Source: Methylococcaceae bacterium UBA662 (GTDB lineage: Bacteria > Pseudomonadota > Gammaproteobacteria > Methylococcales > Methylomonadaceae). Taken from it: 12,648 nucleotides of DNA. The translations under genes and the position numbers were made by a program. Of the stretch, positions 1 to 7,873 are shown piece by piece (the first letter of the stretch is position 1; each line of letters starts with the position of its first letter). The notes under the pieces were generated by a model. The model saw only the letters and a program-made list of their open reading frames with translations. It ran no database searches and had not been told where the DNA came from. The stretch is taken from NCBI GenBank assembly GCA_002299425.1, contig DBNW01000076.1, forward strand, positions 1 through 12,648, in the 5' to 3' direction.

Positions 1-242
1 CACTCGGTGCTAGAGTCTTGCTGCGATAACCGGTTGTGCTAGGCGCTGCATAAATGCCGCGAGGAAGCTTGGGCATAAAGCTGTCGAAAGGCTTCGTCGT
101 AACCTGTACGAACCCGGCTTACGCTGCTCCGTTCATTGTCCGGCGGGGCCGCGGGCGAAAAATTCTGTTGCTGGAACACAACAAACGTATTGTAAGCGGT
201 ATACGCGGCATCCCCCTGTTGCTATCGGTCTCTTTCTGCACG

Positions 243-258
243 ATACTTTTGAAAGTAT
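243..258. promoter_or_regulatory. 16-bp palindrome, candidate operator
   Basis: ATACTTT at 243-249 and AAAGTAT at 252-258 form a perfect 7-bp inverted repeat with a 2-bp centre (TG). The right arm shares its last base with the TTGACA hexamer at 258-263. A dyad in this position is typical of a transcription-factor operator, but the regulator is unknown and no second copy was noticed in the window. Confidence 0.35.
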
Positions 259-285
259 TGACAAAAACCCGCTTGGTCTTACAAC
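258..285 (+). promoter_or_regulatory. Candidate sigma-70 promoter of the glycan cluster
   Basis: A consensus -35 hexamer TTGACA (258-263) is followed after 16 bp by TACAAC (280-285), which matches 4 of 6 positions of the -10 consensus. Transcription would begin near 292, giving a leader of about 19 nt before the ATG at 311. This is inferred from sequence alone. It is the only good candidate seen upstream of the five-gene cluster. Confidence 0.4.
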
Positions 286-310
286 GATCTAAAATCCGTT
301 AGGTTAATGA

Positions 311-2965
311 ATGCGTCCCATTGATAGAATCCGCGCCTGGCGGGGTGAGTTGTTGTTGGCCCAGTTAAGGCTAGTAAAACTGCTTTGCATCTTAACGGGC
401 TTTAAACCGGTTTATAAACGTCTGGTTATAAAACTGATAAAGCCATTAGGGTTGTTTGACGGTGCTTTTTACTTGGAAAAAAACAGCGATGTTCAGCAGT
501 CAGGGCTGAAACCACTGCGCCATTATGTTTTTTATGGCGATCGCGAAGGCAGATCCCCCATGCCTTTGTTTGACCCCATCCATTACCGTTCGCAAGTGCC
601 CACGCTATCCTTGCACACCAACAGCTTATTGCACTATGTGTACGTCGGACGCTACCGAAGGATTTCACCAAGCCCTTGGTTCGACATAAATTTTTACCTG
701 TCTAACAACAAAGATGTGGCGCGTTCTGGGCATGATCCGCTTGTCCATTACCTAAAATGGGGCGGCGCTGAGGGACGTTCACCTTGTCCGCAATTTGACA
801 GCCAGTTTTATTTGCGTACCTACCCTGATGTTTTGGCGCTAGGCATCAATCCGCTGCTGCATTACTTGTTTTTTGGACGATTGGAGGGACGGCTGACTCT
901 GCCGGAACACGGCGACTCACTCCCTCTTGACGTCAGTACTGCGGAATTTTCTGTACCCGGCCTGCCCGATGACGATTCCTGGAGTCAACTGACCGGGCTG
1001 GCCGAAGTCAGCAGTGCTGTCGTGCGTGTGCTGGTGCCGGTTTATAAGGGCCGGGTTGAAACCTTACGCTGCCTGCACAGTGTACTGACTGCCCCGTGCC
1101 AAACCGTGTTCGAACTGGCCGTCATCGACGATGCTAGCCCTGATCCTGATTTGGCGGCCGACCTTAAAAAGCTGGCCAGCCTAGGTTTATTTACGCTTTT
1201 GCTCAACAAAAACAACCGGGGTTTTGTCCACAGCGTCAACAAAGGCATGAGCCTTAAGGGCGAGCAGGACGTGGTACTGCTTAATGCCGACACCGAGGTT
1301 TATGCGGGCTGGCTGGACCGGCTGTACCAGGCCGCCTACCGACACCCTAACACAGGCACGGTCACGCCGTTGTCAAACAATGCCACGATTTGCAGCTATC
1401 CCCGTTTTCTGGAAGACAACCCCTACCCATTAGAACTGAGCTTTGCCCAACTGGACGACCTGACCGCAACGCTAAACCACGCTGTCGGTGTTGAAGCACC
1501 GACCGGGGTGGGCTTTTGCCTGTTTATCAAGCGCGCGTGCTTGCACGCGGTCGGCTTGTTCGACGAAAAAGCTTTTGGCAAAGGCTATGGCGAGGAAAAT
1601 GACTTTTGCCAACGGGCAATCCAAAAAGGCTGGTGCAACATTATTGCCGCCGATGTGTTTGTCCGTCATTTAGGGGCTACCTCTTTTCAGGGAGAAAAAG
1701 CCAAGCGGGTACAGGATGCCTTGAAGGTAATAAACAAACGTTACCCCCGCTACAAAAAAAACGTCGACCGGTTCATTAAGGCCGACCCACTCAAAGAAAT
1801 TCGCTGCCGCCTGGATACCGCTCGGTTAAAACGGATGTGCCAGGAGCAGAACCTACTGATGGTCTCTCACAACCGAGGCGGTGGTGCCGAGCGCAGAGTA
1901 CAAGAAGACATTGCTCATTACAGCCAATTGGGTTTTGGCGTTTTCGTACTGCGGCCCGCTCCTAAACAGCCCGATCGGGTTGTGCTCGGGCATCCTGCCG
2001 TCCGCTCAATACCCAACATTAACCCGTTTGTTTTAGCGGACACAGCGGTTTTGGCGATGGCTTTAAAAGATTTAGGCATTAATGAAATCCACACCCATAG
2101 CCTAGTGGATTACAGCCCGGATGCCCCTGCGCTTATCCGGCAGTTGGCGCAGACCTTAGCCGTGCCCTGGAAAGCCAACTTGCACGACTATAAAGTCATT
2201 TGCCCACGCATAAACCTAGTGGATGAAAACGGCCTTTACTGCGGCGAGCCGGATGAAAGCGAATGCAACCGCTGCCTAACCCAGAGGGGTTCCGACTTCA
2301 ACACCAGCGATATCGGCACTTGGCGGCGCCTGCATGAAGCCGGGCTGGCTGGCGCCAAAACTATCGTGCTTCCCAGCCAAGACATGGCCGAGCGTCTGGC
2401 CCGGTATTTTCCCGAGTTACACTTTACCGTAGAACCCCACGAACCCCCCGCTTTCAACGGCTACAAGCCCATAAAACCCAAGCTTGAACCGGGGCAAAGC
2501 CTACACATCGTGGTAATTGGTGCCATTGGCAAGCTAAAAGGCTTTCATGCTATCATCGCCTGCGCCAAACAAGCCAGGCAACAGGGCTTACCCTTAGACT
2601 TCACGGTCATGGGTTACACGATGAACGACAAATTGATGGAAGAGGCCGGGGTCAATGTAACCGGTCAATACCATGACCGTGAAGCGGTGGCGAAACTCAG
2701 CTCTCTATCGCCCCATGCTGTCTGGCTGCCCTCGCTTTGGCCAGAAACTTACAGCTACACCTTATCCATTGCCTTGCTAGCCAACCGGTCTGTTTTCGCT
2801 TTTGACATCGGAGCCATAACCCAGCGCCTCAAAGAACACGCAAACACTGACGAGACCCTCATGCCTTTGTCTTGGTATAACCAACCTACGGCAATAAACC
2901 GGATGTTCCTGCAATTCAGAGAGCAGTGCATTTCCCCATCAGAGAAACCAGCAACTTTAAGATAA
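311..2965 (+). CDS. Multidomain glycosyltransferase: FD/HY repeats, GT2 and GT4-like domains
   Basis: This 884-residue protein probably adds two sugars to a growing surface glycan, working in the cytoplasm; no signal peptide is visible. Residues about 47-195 hold four repeats of about 38 residues (FD...Y...G..PL.HY...G..EGR.P). Residues about 237-490 are a GT2 (GT-A fold) domain: VRVLVPVYKG, VIDDASPD (271-278), LNADTEVYAGWLDRL as the DxD-type metal site (324-338) and GYGEENDFCQRA (425-436) as the catalytic-base region. Residues about 513-880 are a GT-B, GT4-like domain with NRGGGAERR and a cysteine-rich HDYKVICP segment (C631, C644, C652, C655). The usual EX7E motif reads WPETYSYTLSI, so its second Glu is Ile. 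An in-frame TGA directly precedes the ATG, so no earlier start is possible; AGGT lies 6 nt upstream. Substrates are unknown. Confidence 0.88.
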   Translation: MRPIDRIRAWRGELLLAQLRLVKLLCILTGFKPVYKRLVIKLIKPLGLFDGAFYLEKNSDVQQSGLKPLRHYVFYGDREGRSPMPLFDPIHYRSQVPTLSLHTNSLLHYVYVGRYRRISPSPWFDINFYLSNNKDVARSGHDPLVHYLKWGGAEGRSPCPQFDSQFYLRTYPDVLALGINPLLHYLFFGRLEGRLTLPEHGDSLPLDVSTAEFSVPGLPDDDSWSQLTGLAEVSSAVVRVLVPVYKGRVETLRCLHSVLTAPCQTVFELAVIDDASPDPDLAADLKKLASLGLFTLLLNKNNRGFVHSVNKGMSLKGEQDVVLLNADTEVYAGWLDRLYQAAYRHPNTGTVTPLSNNATICSYPRFLEDNPYPLELSFAQLDDLTATLNHAVGVEAPTGVGFCLFIKRACLHAVGLFDEKAFGKGYGEENDFCQRAIQKGWCNIIAADVFVRHLGATSFQGEKAKRVQDALKVINKRYPRYKKNVDRFIKADPLKEIRCRLDTARLKRMCQEQNLLMVSHNRGGGAERRVQEDIAHYSQLGFGVFVLRPAPKQPDRVVLGHPAVRSIPNINPFVLADTAVLAMALKDLGINEIHTHSLVDYSPDAPALIRQLAQTLAVPWKANLHDYKVICPRINLVDENGLYCGEPDESECNRCLTQRGSDFNTSDIGTWRRLHEAGLAGAKTIVLPSQDMAERLARYFPELHFTVEPHEPPAFNGYKPIKPKLEPGQSLHIVVIGAIGKLKGFHAIIACAKQARQQGLPLDFTVMGYTMNDKLMEEAGVNVTGQYHDREAVAKLSSLSPHAVWLPSLWPETYSYTLSIALLANRSVFAFDIGAITQRLKEHANTDETLMPLSWYNQPTAINRMFLQFREQCISPSEKPATLR
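449..895 (+). repeat. Four tandem ~38-residue protein repeats in the glycosyltransferase N-terminus
   Basis: The repeat units begin with the FD pairs at residues 49, 87, 124 and 162 (codons near 455, 569, 680 and 794), so spacing is 38, 37 and 38 residues. The shared pattern is FD...Y....(DV)...G..PL.HY...G..EGR.P. The second unit is the most decayed: the DV is lost and EGR has become YRR. Similar units are known at the N-terminus of some large bacterial glycosyltransferases, but their function is not established. They may bind a glycan or a partner protein. Confidence 0.75.
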
Positions 2966-2979
2966 CGGCGAACCACCCC

Positions 2980-5900
2980 ATGAAAACAAACATTTTTAAA
3001 TCTGGGCCAGGGCGTTCATCCAGCCACGCAGCTAACTGTATTCGAGGTTATGTTGAACGTATAGAAAACCTGAAAATTGAAGGCTGGGCGTTAAGTCTTG
3101 ATAAAAAACCCCTTGTGCTTTCGCTGAGCATTGCTGCACGTTTTTACCCAGTAACACCCACTTGGCATGAGCGCGGGGATGTTGCCGAGCAATTCGGCAG
3201 CGCGTTTTTGTCGTGCGGATTCACAATTGACTTGCCCGACCACCTTGCTGAAACATTTTTACGCGCCTGCCAAACGGGCAAAAAAATTGCCGTCTTGGCC
3301 GACGCCACAGCCCTAGCCAGTCGTGTTGATCCGGCCATACTGAAAAAAATAACAGACTTAACGCCACTCGCCGATGAAAACAACGCTCTCTTAGCCGCTG
3401 AGTTCACAGCACCCTCGCCCAAAGATCAAGCCGACGCTTTTCAACCCCTCCCCGACAAAAGCGATGCTACGGCAAAACCAGGCGACGGGTTGTACCGCAA
3501 ATTAGCTAAAAACTGGCCAGGGCCACTGCCCGCCGTTCTGCCTAAGGCAAAACTACGGCGTGCTCTGCTTGCCTACAGAAAAAAACAGTCTACTGTTGAA
3601 GGCTGTGTCGAGACTTTCGAACACATCAAAATTACCGGCTGGGTTGTCAAAAAAGACTTAAAGCCGCCCAAACTAAGTCTGGTGATAGCAGGGGTCGTTT
3701 ATCCGGCAGAACCCTCATGGGTTGCCCGCAGTGATATTGCCGCACACTACGGGGACGATTTTCTGCATACCGGCTTTGAGATTTTAATTCCCGAAGTGGT
3801 CATTGATGTGTTTTTTAAGGCCATCGCCGAAACCCAGCCCATCGTTGTCAGCGTTGATGGCATCGGCTTGAAAAGCCGCACACCCTGGTTTGCTCTGCAA
3901 CAACGCTCAAACAGCCGTGTCGATGCCGCAGAGCGGCCGTCGATGGCGTTCAGTTTCAAGGATATTTTTGCCATCAATGCCCGACACGGCGTAGAAGCTA
4001 CCCGCAAAGATTTTCAAAACCTGCTGTCTGGGCAAACAGCGTTCCCTTTTCGGGTCAGCGACGACGATGCCGTTAATGCGCATTACTACTTTGAATTGGC
4101 CAAAAACAGCCTAATCCAGCGCAAGGATGCAGAAGGCCGGACGTTTTTAAAAAGTTGCCTGGCTTTTGAAAAGCGCGCGGAATATCTAGAAATGCTAGGC
4201 AACGGCTACTTAGAACAAGGCGATTATGAAACCGCCAACCACCACTACGAAGCCGCGCTCAACAGCCCTGGCCGGGTTAGCAAATGGCTGTTTTCCAACT
4301 TGGAACATTGCAAAAAGCGTCTGTCGCATCCGCACGCAGTGATCAAGACCCTGTTAGCCGGTATCGCCCATATCCCTGAAATTAGCCTGTTCCGCGACCG
4401 CTTCGATGAAGTTCTGCAAGAGTTTTGGCTAAAACAACAAGGTGTCTTAGAGTCACTGGTGGTCACGAATAATCGCGACGGGCTAGTGGCCAAAATGACC
4501 GAGGTGTCGTCGGTTATTTACCACGCTTATTTGCATTATTACGGGGTGCAAGAAAACCCTAAATGGATCAACAGTTGTAACCTTAAACGGGTGCTGATTG
4601 TCGGCGATTTCCACATACCACAGTGCGTACGTTACCGAATAGACCAAAAAATGGAGCAGTTAAAAGCGGCCGGCAAAACCGTCACCGCCATCTCCTGGAC
4701 GGAATTGGCTCACCACCAAAACGATTTGGTGTTTCACGACGTGGTTTTGTTTTATCGAGTACCTGCAGAAGTGCAGGTACTCAAAGCCATGGCGCAGGTC
4801 AACGCGACCGGAAAACTGTCCCTTTACGAGATTGATGACTTGTTGTTTGACCCCAGCTACCCGCCTCCCCTAGAAACCTACGGCGGCTACCTGGACTTGC
4901 CCGTTTACCTGCAATTGCTGAAAGGCATGGGTTCTTTCAATGCCGCTGCTAGATACTGCCGGTTTGGCCTAGCCTCAACGCAACCGTTAGTCGAACAATT
5001 GCAACGCGTGGTATTCGGGGGGCGTTGTTACCTGCATCGCAACGGGCTTGATGCACTCAACACCTCCAAAGCAAAATTCAACGATTTGGGCAAAACCAGC
5101 ATCGATATTTTCTACGGCAGCGGCACCATGGCGCACAACAACGATTTTATCGACTTAGTGCTGCCCGCCTTGACCCGTATCCTCGACCAATACCCCCCTG
5201 TGGTTCTGGTAATAGTCGGCTACTTAAAACTTCCCAGCCACTTCACCGCGCGCTATGTCGGCCGCATCAAGCAAACCCCGCCGGTAAAAAGCATGCGGGC
5301 TTATTGGTCGATGCTGGAACATGCCGACATTAACCTAGCCGTGCTGCACGATGACCTCATCAACGGCTGTAAAAGTGAACTCAAATGGTTTGAAGCCGCC
5401 TGCCTTGGCATCCCCTCCGTACTCAGTAGCACGGCCAACTACCGTGATGTGATTAAAGACGGCGAGGACGGCTTGCTAGCGGCCACCTGCGAGGACTGGT
5501 ATCGCCAGATCAAATTATTGATAGACACGCCTGATTTGCGGCAGCGCATAGCCGAAGCCGCCAGAGTTCGTGCCCGAAACGAATACAGTGTCCCGGTACT
5601 GGCTGCCAGCATCCGCGCAGTGCTGGACGCCGCCGCAGTGGCGGCGCAGCCGGAGCATGCACCGCAACGCCGCAAGCTGTGTTTGGTCAATGTGTTTTTT
5701 CCACCCCAGTCTATCGGCGGTGCCACCCGTGTCCTAGCCGACAACTTTGAGCTGTTGCGGAGCCACTACGCAGACCAATTTGAAATCACCGTGTTCACCA
5801 GCCAAGCCGAGCACAAACCGCCTTATCACATGGACAGTTACAGCCACGGTGGTGCTCGGGTTTACCGGTCAACCATCCAATGGCGGGAACACATGGACTG

Positions 5901-6915
5901 GCACCCCCAAGACGAACATGTCGGCCAATTGTTCGCCGAATACTTAGCGGCGGAGCAGCCTGATCTGGTGCATTTTCATTGCATCCAGCGCTTAAGCAGC
6001 GCCATCATCGAAGCAACGAAAAAAGCCCAGATACCCTACCTGGTCACGGTACACGATGCGTGGTGGATATCGGATTACCAATTCCTAGTCGATGCCAAAA
6101 ACCGCGTTTACCCCGAAGGCCATCCCGACATCTACGAGCAGCGCCTGCTTCCGGCCAACATCAGTGCAGAGACGTCCGTTGAGCGTTTGCTCTGCTTAAA
6201 AGCTTTTTTGCGCGAGGCAGAAAAAGTGTTGACGGTATCAAACCGCTTCGCCGACATCTACCGCAAGAATGGCATCCCCTACATTGAAGTCAACAAAAAC
6301 GGAATTTCCCAAACAATCCCTTGGCAGCCTAAAAAAACCAACCACAAACAGAAAGTGGTTTGTGGGCACATTGGCGGTATGGCCGAACACAAAGGTTATT
6401 TTTTGTTAAAAGAGGCCGTAGAGTCTTTGCAACCCACGCACATCGAATTACTGGTGGTAGACCACAACCATGATGAGAGCTACCAGCACAAAACCTTTTG
6501 GGGCAAAGTGCCGGTCACGTTCATCGGCCGGGTCCGGCAGACGCACATTGTTGACTTGTACCAGCAGATAGATGTGCTGTTTGCGCCGTCAACCTGGCCT
6601 GAAAGCTATGGCTTAGTGACTCGGGAAGCCGCCGCCTGTGGTTGCTGGGTGGTCGCCAGCAACCTCGGCGGCATTGGCGAGGACGTAGTTGAAGGCCAAT
6701 CCGGGTTTGTCATTGAACCTACGCTGAAAGCAGTGTCGGCCTGTCTAAAAACCCTAGACACCGAACCAAAACGCTACAAAGGACTGGCTGCACCCGGTCC
6801 CTTAAGAAGCGTGGCCGAGCAAGTTAGTGAATTGGTTGGCCACTACCACCAGATTACCGGTAATAGCCCAGCCGTAGCGGCACACGCCCATTTAGAACAA
6901 ATACCCGAAAAATAG
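2980..6915 (+). CDS. Giant glycosyltransferase: two beta domains, TPR-like region, two GT-B domains
   Basis: This protein of about 1311 residues probably carries two glycosyl-transfer sites. In order it has two copies of a beta-rich domain of about 94 residues (23-116 and 208-301; G.VE...I.GW...R.D.A..G..F..GF), a TPR-like helical stretch (about 366-462), a GT4-like domain (about 536-887; RYRIDQKMEQLKAAG, LYEIDDLLFDP, KSELKWFEAACLGIP) and a canonical GT4 domain (about 898-1282; FFPPQSIGGATRV, LVTVHDAWW). The last has a full EX7E motif in WPESYGLVTREAAACG (E1208, E1216). No signal peptide or membrane segment is seen. ATG 2980 lies 14 bp after the previous stop but lacks a clear ribosome binding site. 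GTG 2926, inside the previous gene and behind AGAGAG, would add 18 residues. Sugar donors and acceptors cannot be told from sequence. Confidence 0.87.
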   Translation: MKTNIFKSGPGRSSSHAANCIRGYVERIENLKIEGWALSLDKKPLVLSLSIAARFYPVTPTWHERGDVAEQFGSAFLSCGFTIDLPDHLAETFLRACQTGKKIAVLADATALASRVDPAILKKITDLTPLADENNALLAAEFTAPSPKDQADAFQPLPDKSDATAKPGDGLYRKLAKNWPGPLPAVLPKAKLRRALLAYRKKQSTVEGCVETFEHIKITGWVVKKDLKPPKLSLVIAGVVYPAEPSWVARSDIAAHYGDDFLHTGFEILIPEVVIDVFFKAIAETQPIVVSVDGIGLKSRTPWFALQQRSNSRVDAAERPSMAFSFKDIFAINARHGVEATRKDFQNLLSGQTAFPFRVSDDDAVNAHYYFELAKNSLIQRKDAEGRTFLKSCLAFEKRAEYLEMLGNGYLEQGDYETANHHYEAALNSPGRVSKWLFSNLEHCKKRLSHPHAVIKTLLAGIAHIPEISLFRDRFDEVLQEFWLKQQGVLESLVVTNNRDGLVAKMTEVSSVIYHAYLHYYGVQENPKWINSCNLKRVLIVGDFHIPQCVRYRIDQKMEQLKAAGKTVTAISWTELAHHQNDLVFHDVVLFYRVPAEVQVLKAMAQVNATGKLSLYEIDDLLFDPSYPPPLETYGGYLDLPVYLQLLKGMGSFNAAARYCRFGLASTQPLVEQLQRVVFGGRCYLHRNGLDALNTSKAKFNDLGKTSIDIFYGSGTMAHNNDFIDLVLPALTRILDQYPPVVLVIVGYLKLPSHFTARYVGRIKQTPPVKSMRAYWSMLEHADINLAVLHDDLINGCKSELKWFEAACLGIPSVLSSTANYRDVIKDGEDGLLAATCEDWYRQIKLLIDTPDLRQRIAEAARVRARNEYSVPVLAASIRAVLDAAAVAAQPEHAPQRRKLCLVNVFFPPQSIGGATRVLADNFELLRSHYADQFEITVFTSQAEHKPPYHMDSYSHGGARVYRSTIQWREHMDWHPQDEHVGQLFAEYLAAEQPDLVHFHCIQRLSSAIIEATKKAQIPYLVTVHDAWWISDYQFLVDAKNRVYPEGHPDIYEQRLLPANISAETSVERLLCLKAFLREAEKVLTVSNRFADIYRKNGIPYIEVNKNGISQTIPWQPKKTNHKQKVVCGHIGGMAEHKGYFLLKEAVESLQPTHIELLVVDHNHDESYQHKTFWGKVPVTFIGRVRQTHIVDLYQQIDVLFAPSTWPESYGLVTREAAACGCWVVASNLGGIGEDVVEGQSGFVIEPTLKAVSACLKTLDTEPKRYKGLAAPGPLRSVAEQVSELVGHYHQITGNSPAVAAHAHLEQIPEK
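3046..3882 (+). repeat. Duplicated ~94-residue beta-rich domain (3046-3327 and 3601-3882)
   Basis: Residues 23-116 and 208-301 of the giant glycosyltransferase align without gaps over 94 positions with about 38 identities by hand count. Shared landmarks are G.VE near the start, I.GW, LSL.IA, YP..P.W..R.D.A, G..FL..GF and a terminal L.SR. A linker of about 90 residues separates the copies. Domains of this GW...R.D.A..G...GF type occur in other bacterial glycan-biosynthesis proteins. A carbohydrate-binding or scaffolding role is an inference. Confidence 0.7.
4757..4782. repeat. Perfect 11-bp inverted repeat with 4-nt loop inside a coding region
   Basis: GAGTACCTGCA (4757-4767) and TGCAGGTACTC (4772-4782) are exact reverse complements separated by GAAG. 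The element lies inside the giant glycosyltransferase gene and encodes RVPAEVQVLK. No T-run follows on either strand, so it does not look like a terminator. Confidence 0.85.
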
Positions 6916-6964
6916 CCACCCGTACCCGCTAACATGCAGCGTTATTGCAGGATTTAAAAAAAAC

Positions 6965-7795
6965 ATGAACAACACCCCCGATTTCATGTGCATCGGCATG
7001 CAAAAAGCCGGCACGACCTGGTTAGCCGCCAATTTAGGTCAACACCCGCAGGTGTGGATACCGCCCATCAAGGAAATTCATTATTTCGATGAAGTCCATA
7101 TTGACCCTGGCTGGCACGTCAGGCGGCGTGAGGCGGCCGCTAAAAACCTTAAACGCTTTAATCTGCAAACTAAAAACAGTGCTATTTCAAAAGAAATAGC
7201 CTTTTGGCAACATATGGAACAACGGCAACCAGACGATACCTGGTACAAAGCCATTTGGTCACCCTGTTTTTATGAAGGCAGCAGGCAGGTTGTGGGAGAG
7301 CTGACACCGGATTATTCGATTTTGCCGACAAGTGGCGTCAGACACGCCTTTGAACTGGCACCTAACAGCAAAATCATCATCCTGCTGCGCGACCCGGTAG
7401 AACGAACCTGGTCCAGCAGCCGCATGTTCGCTAAGGAGCAAAACCACGACCCTGCGGTTTATTACAAAGAGCCGTTCATCATCGACCGCAGCCGTATTGC
7501 AGACATGTTAAACAAATGGGAAACTGTTTTCCCAGAGCAAAACTTCTTCGTAGCTTTTTACGAAGATATTGCCAACCGGCCCTATTGGCTGCTTGAGGCC
7601 ATCTGCAAATTTCTCGGCATCGCTTTTAAAAAAGCCTATTTTTTGCAAGCTACCGACAAAGTTCATGTCGGTATTGGTTCAAACATGCCTGAGGACGTTC
7701 TGGCGCATTACAAAATGCTTTTTTATGACGACATCGCCTATGCCCGCGACCGTTTTAAAGGCTATGCCGCCGATTGGTACAGCCGTTACTATTGA
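6965..7795 (+). CDS. PAPS-dependent sulfotransferase (first of three)
   Basis: This 276-residue protein most likely transfers sulfate from PAPS to a hydroxyl or amino group of a glycan; the length is typical of the family. The 5'-phosphosulfate loop is MQKAGTTWL (12-20) with the likely catalytic Lys14. It is followed by PIKEIHYF (34-41), the KE..YF element of heparan-type sulfotransferases. GELTPDYSILP (111-121) precedes the 3'-phosphate-binding segment IILLRDPVERTWSSS (138-152). A FFVAFYEDI strand (194-202) and a KVHVGIGSNMPED region (232-244) match features of its two neighbours. No signal peptide is visible, so a cytoplasmic site is inferred. The gene starts 49 bp after the giant glycosyltransferase gene, and AGGA lies 12 nt before the ATG, a rather long spacing. 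The acceptor is unknown. Confidence 0.88.
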   Translation: MNNTPDFMCIGMQKAGTTWLAANLGQHPQVWIPPIKEIHYFDEVHIDPGWHVRRREAAAKNLKRFNLQTKNSAISKEIAFWQHMEQRQPDDTWYKAIWSPCFYEGSRQVVGELTPDYSILPTSGVRHAFELAPNSKIIILLRDPVERTWSSSRMFAKEQNHDPAVYYKEPFIIDRSRIADMLNKWETVFPEQNFFVAFYEDIANRPYWLLEAICKFLGIAFKKAYFLQATDKVHVGIGSNMPEDVLAHYKMLFYDDIAYARDRFKGYAADWYSRYY

Positions 7796-7873
7796 TGCCG
7801 GCAAACCGCTTAAGCCTTGCAGTGATTCACCGCCGTTTATACCCCTCAACCTTTGTCATCCCTAGTGGCTTTT

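Larger units (their letters stand above)
1..310. other. Leader/intergenic region with no recognisable gene
   Basis: Nothing here can be assigned to a gene. Two overlapping frames on the + strand stay open (about 14-292 and 54-302), but they are mutually incompatible. The first has no ATG, and the second encodes a basic 82-residue peptide with no recognisable motif. Small symmetrical elements are visible: an AACCGGTT palindrome at 28-35, a direct repeat GTGCTAG at 7-13 and 36-42, and a possible imperfect stem pairing bases near 60-67 with bases near 92-101. The right end carries a candidate promoter and a palindrome, listed separately. The region most likely serves as the 5' regulatory region of the downstream cluster. 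Confidence 0.5.

Noticed and set aside
54..302. Open frame of 82 codons upstream of the first glycosyltransferase, basic and partly hydrophobic
   Set aside because: It has no family-like motif, overlaps another equally open frame (14-292), and runs through the candidate promoter and palindrome, so chance openness is more likely.
1534..1549. Inverted repeat CGCGTGC-TT-GCACGCG inside the first glycosyltransferase gene
   Set aside because: Arms are only 7 bp with a 2-nt centre in a G+C-rich coding stretch; easily explained by coding constraint and chance.
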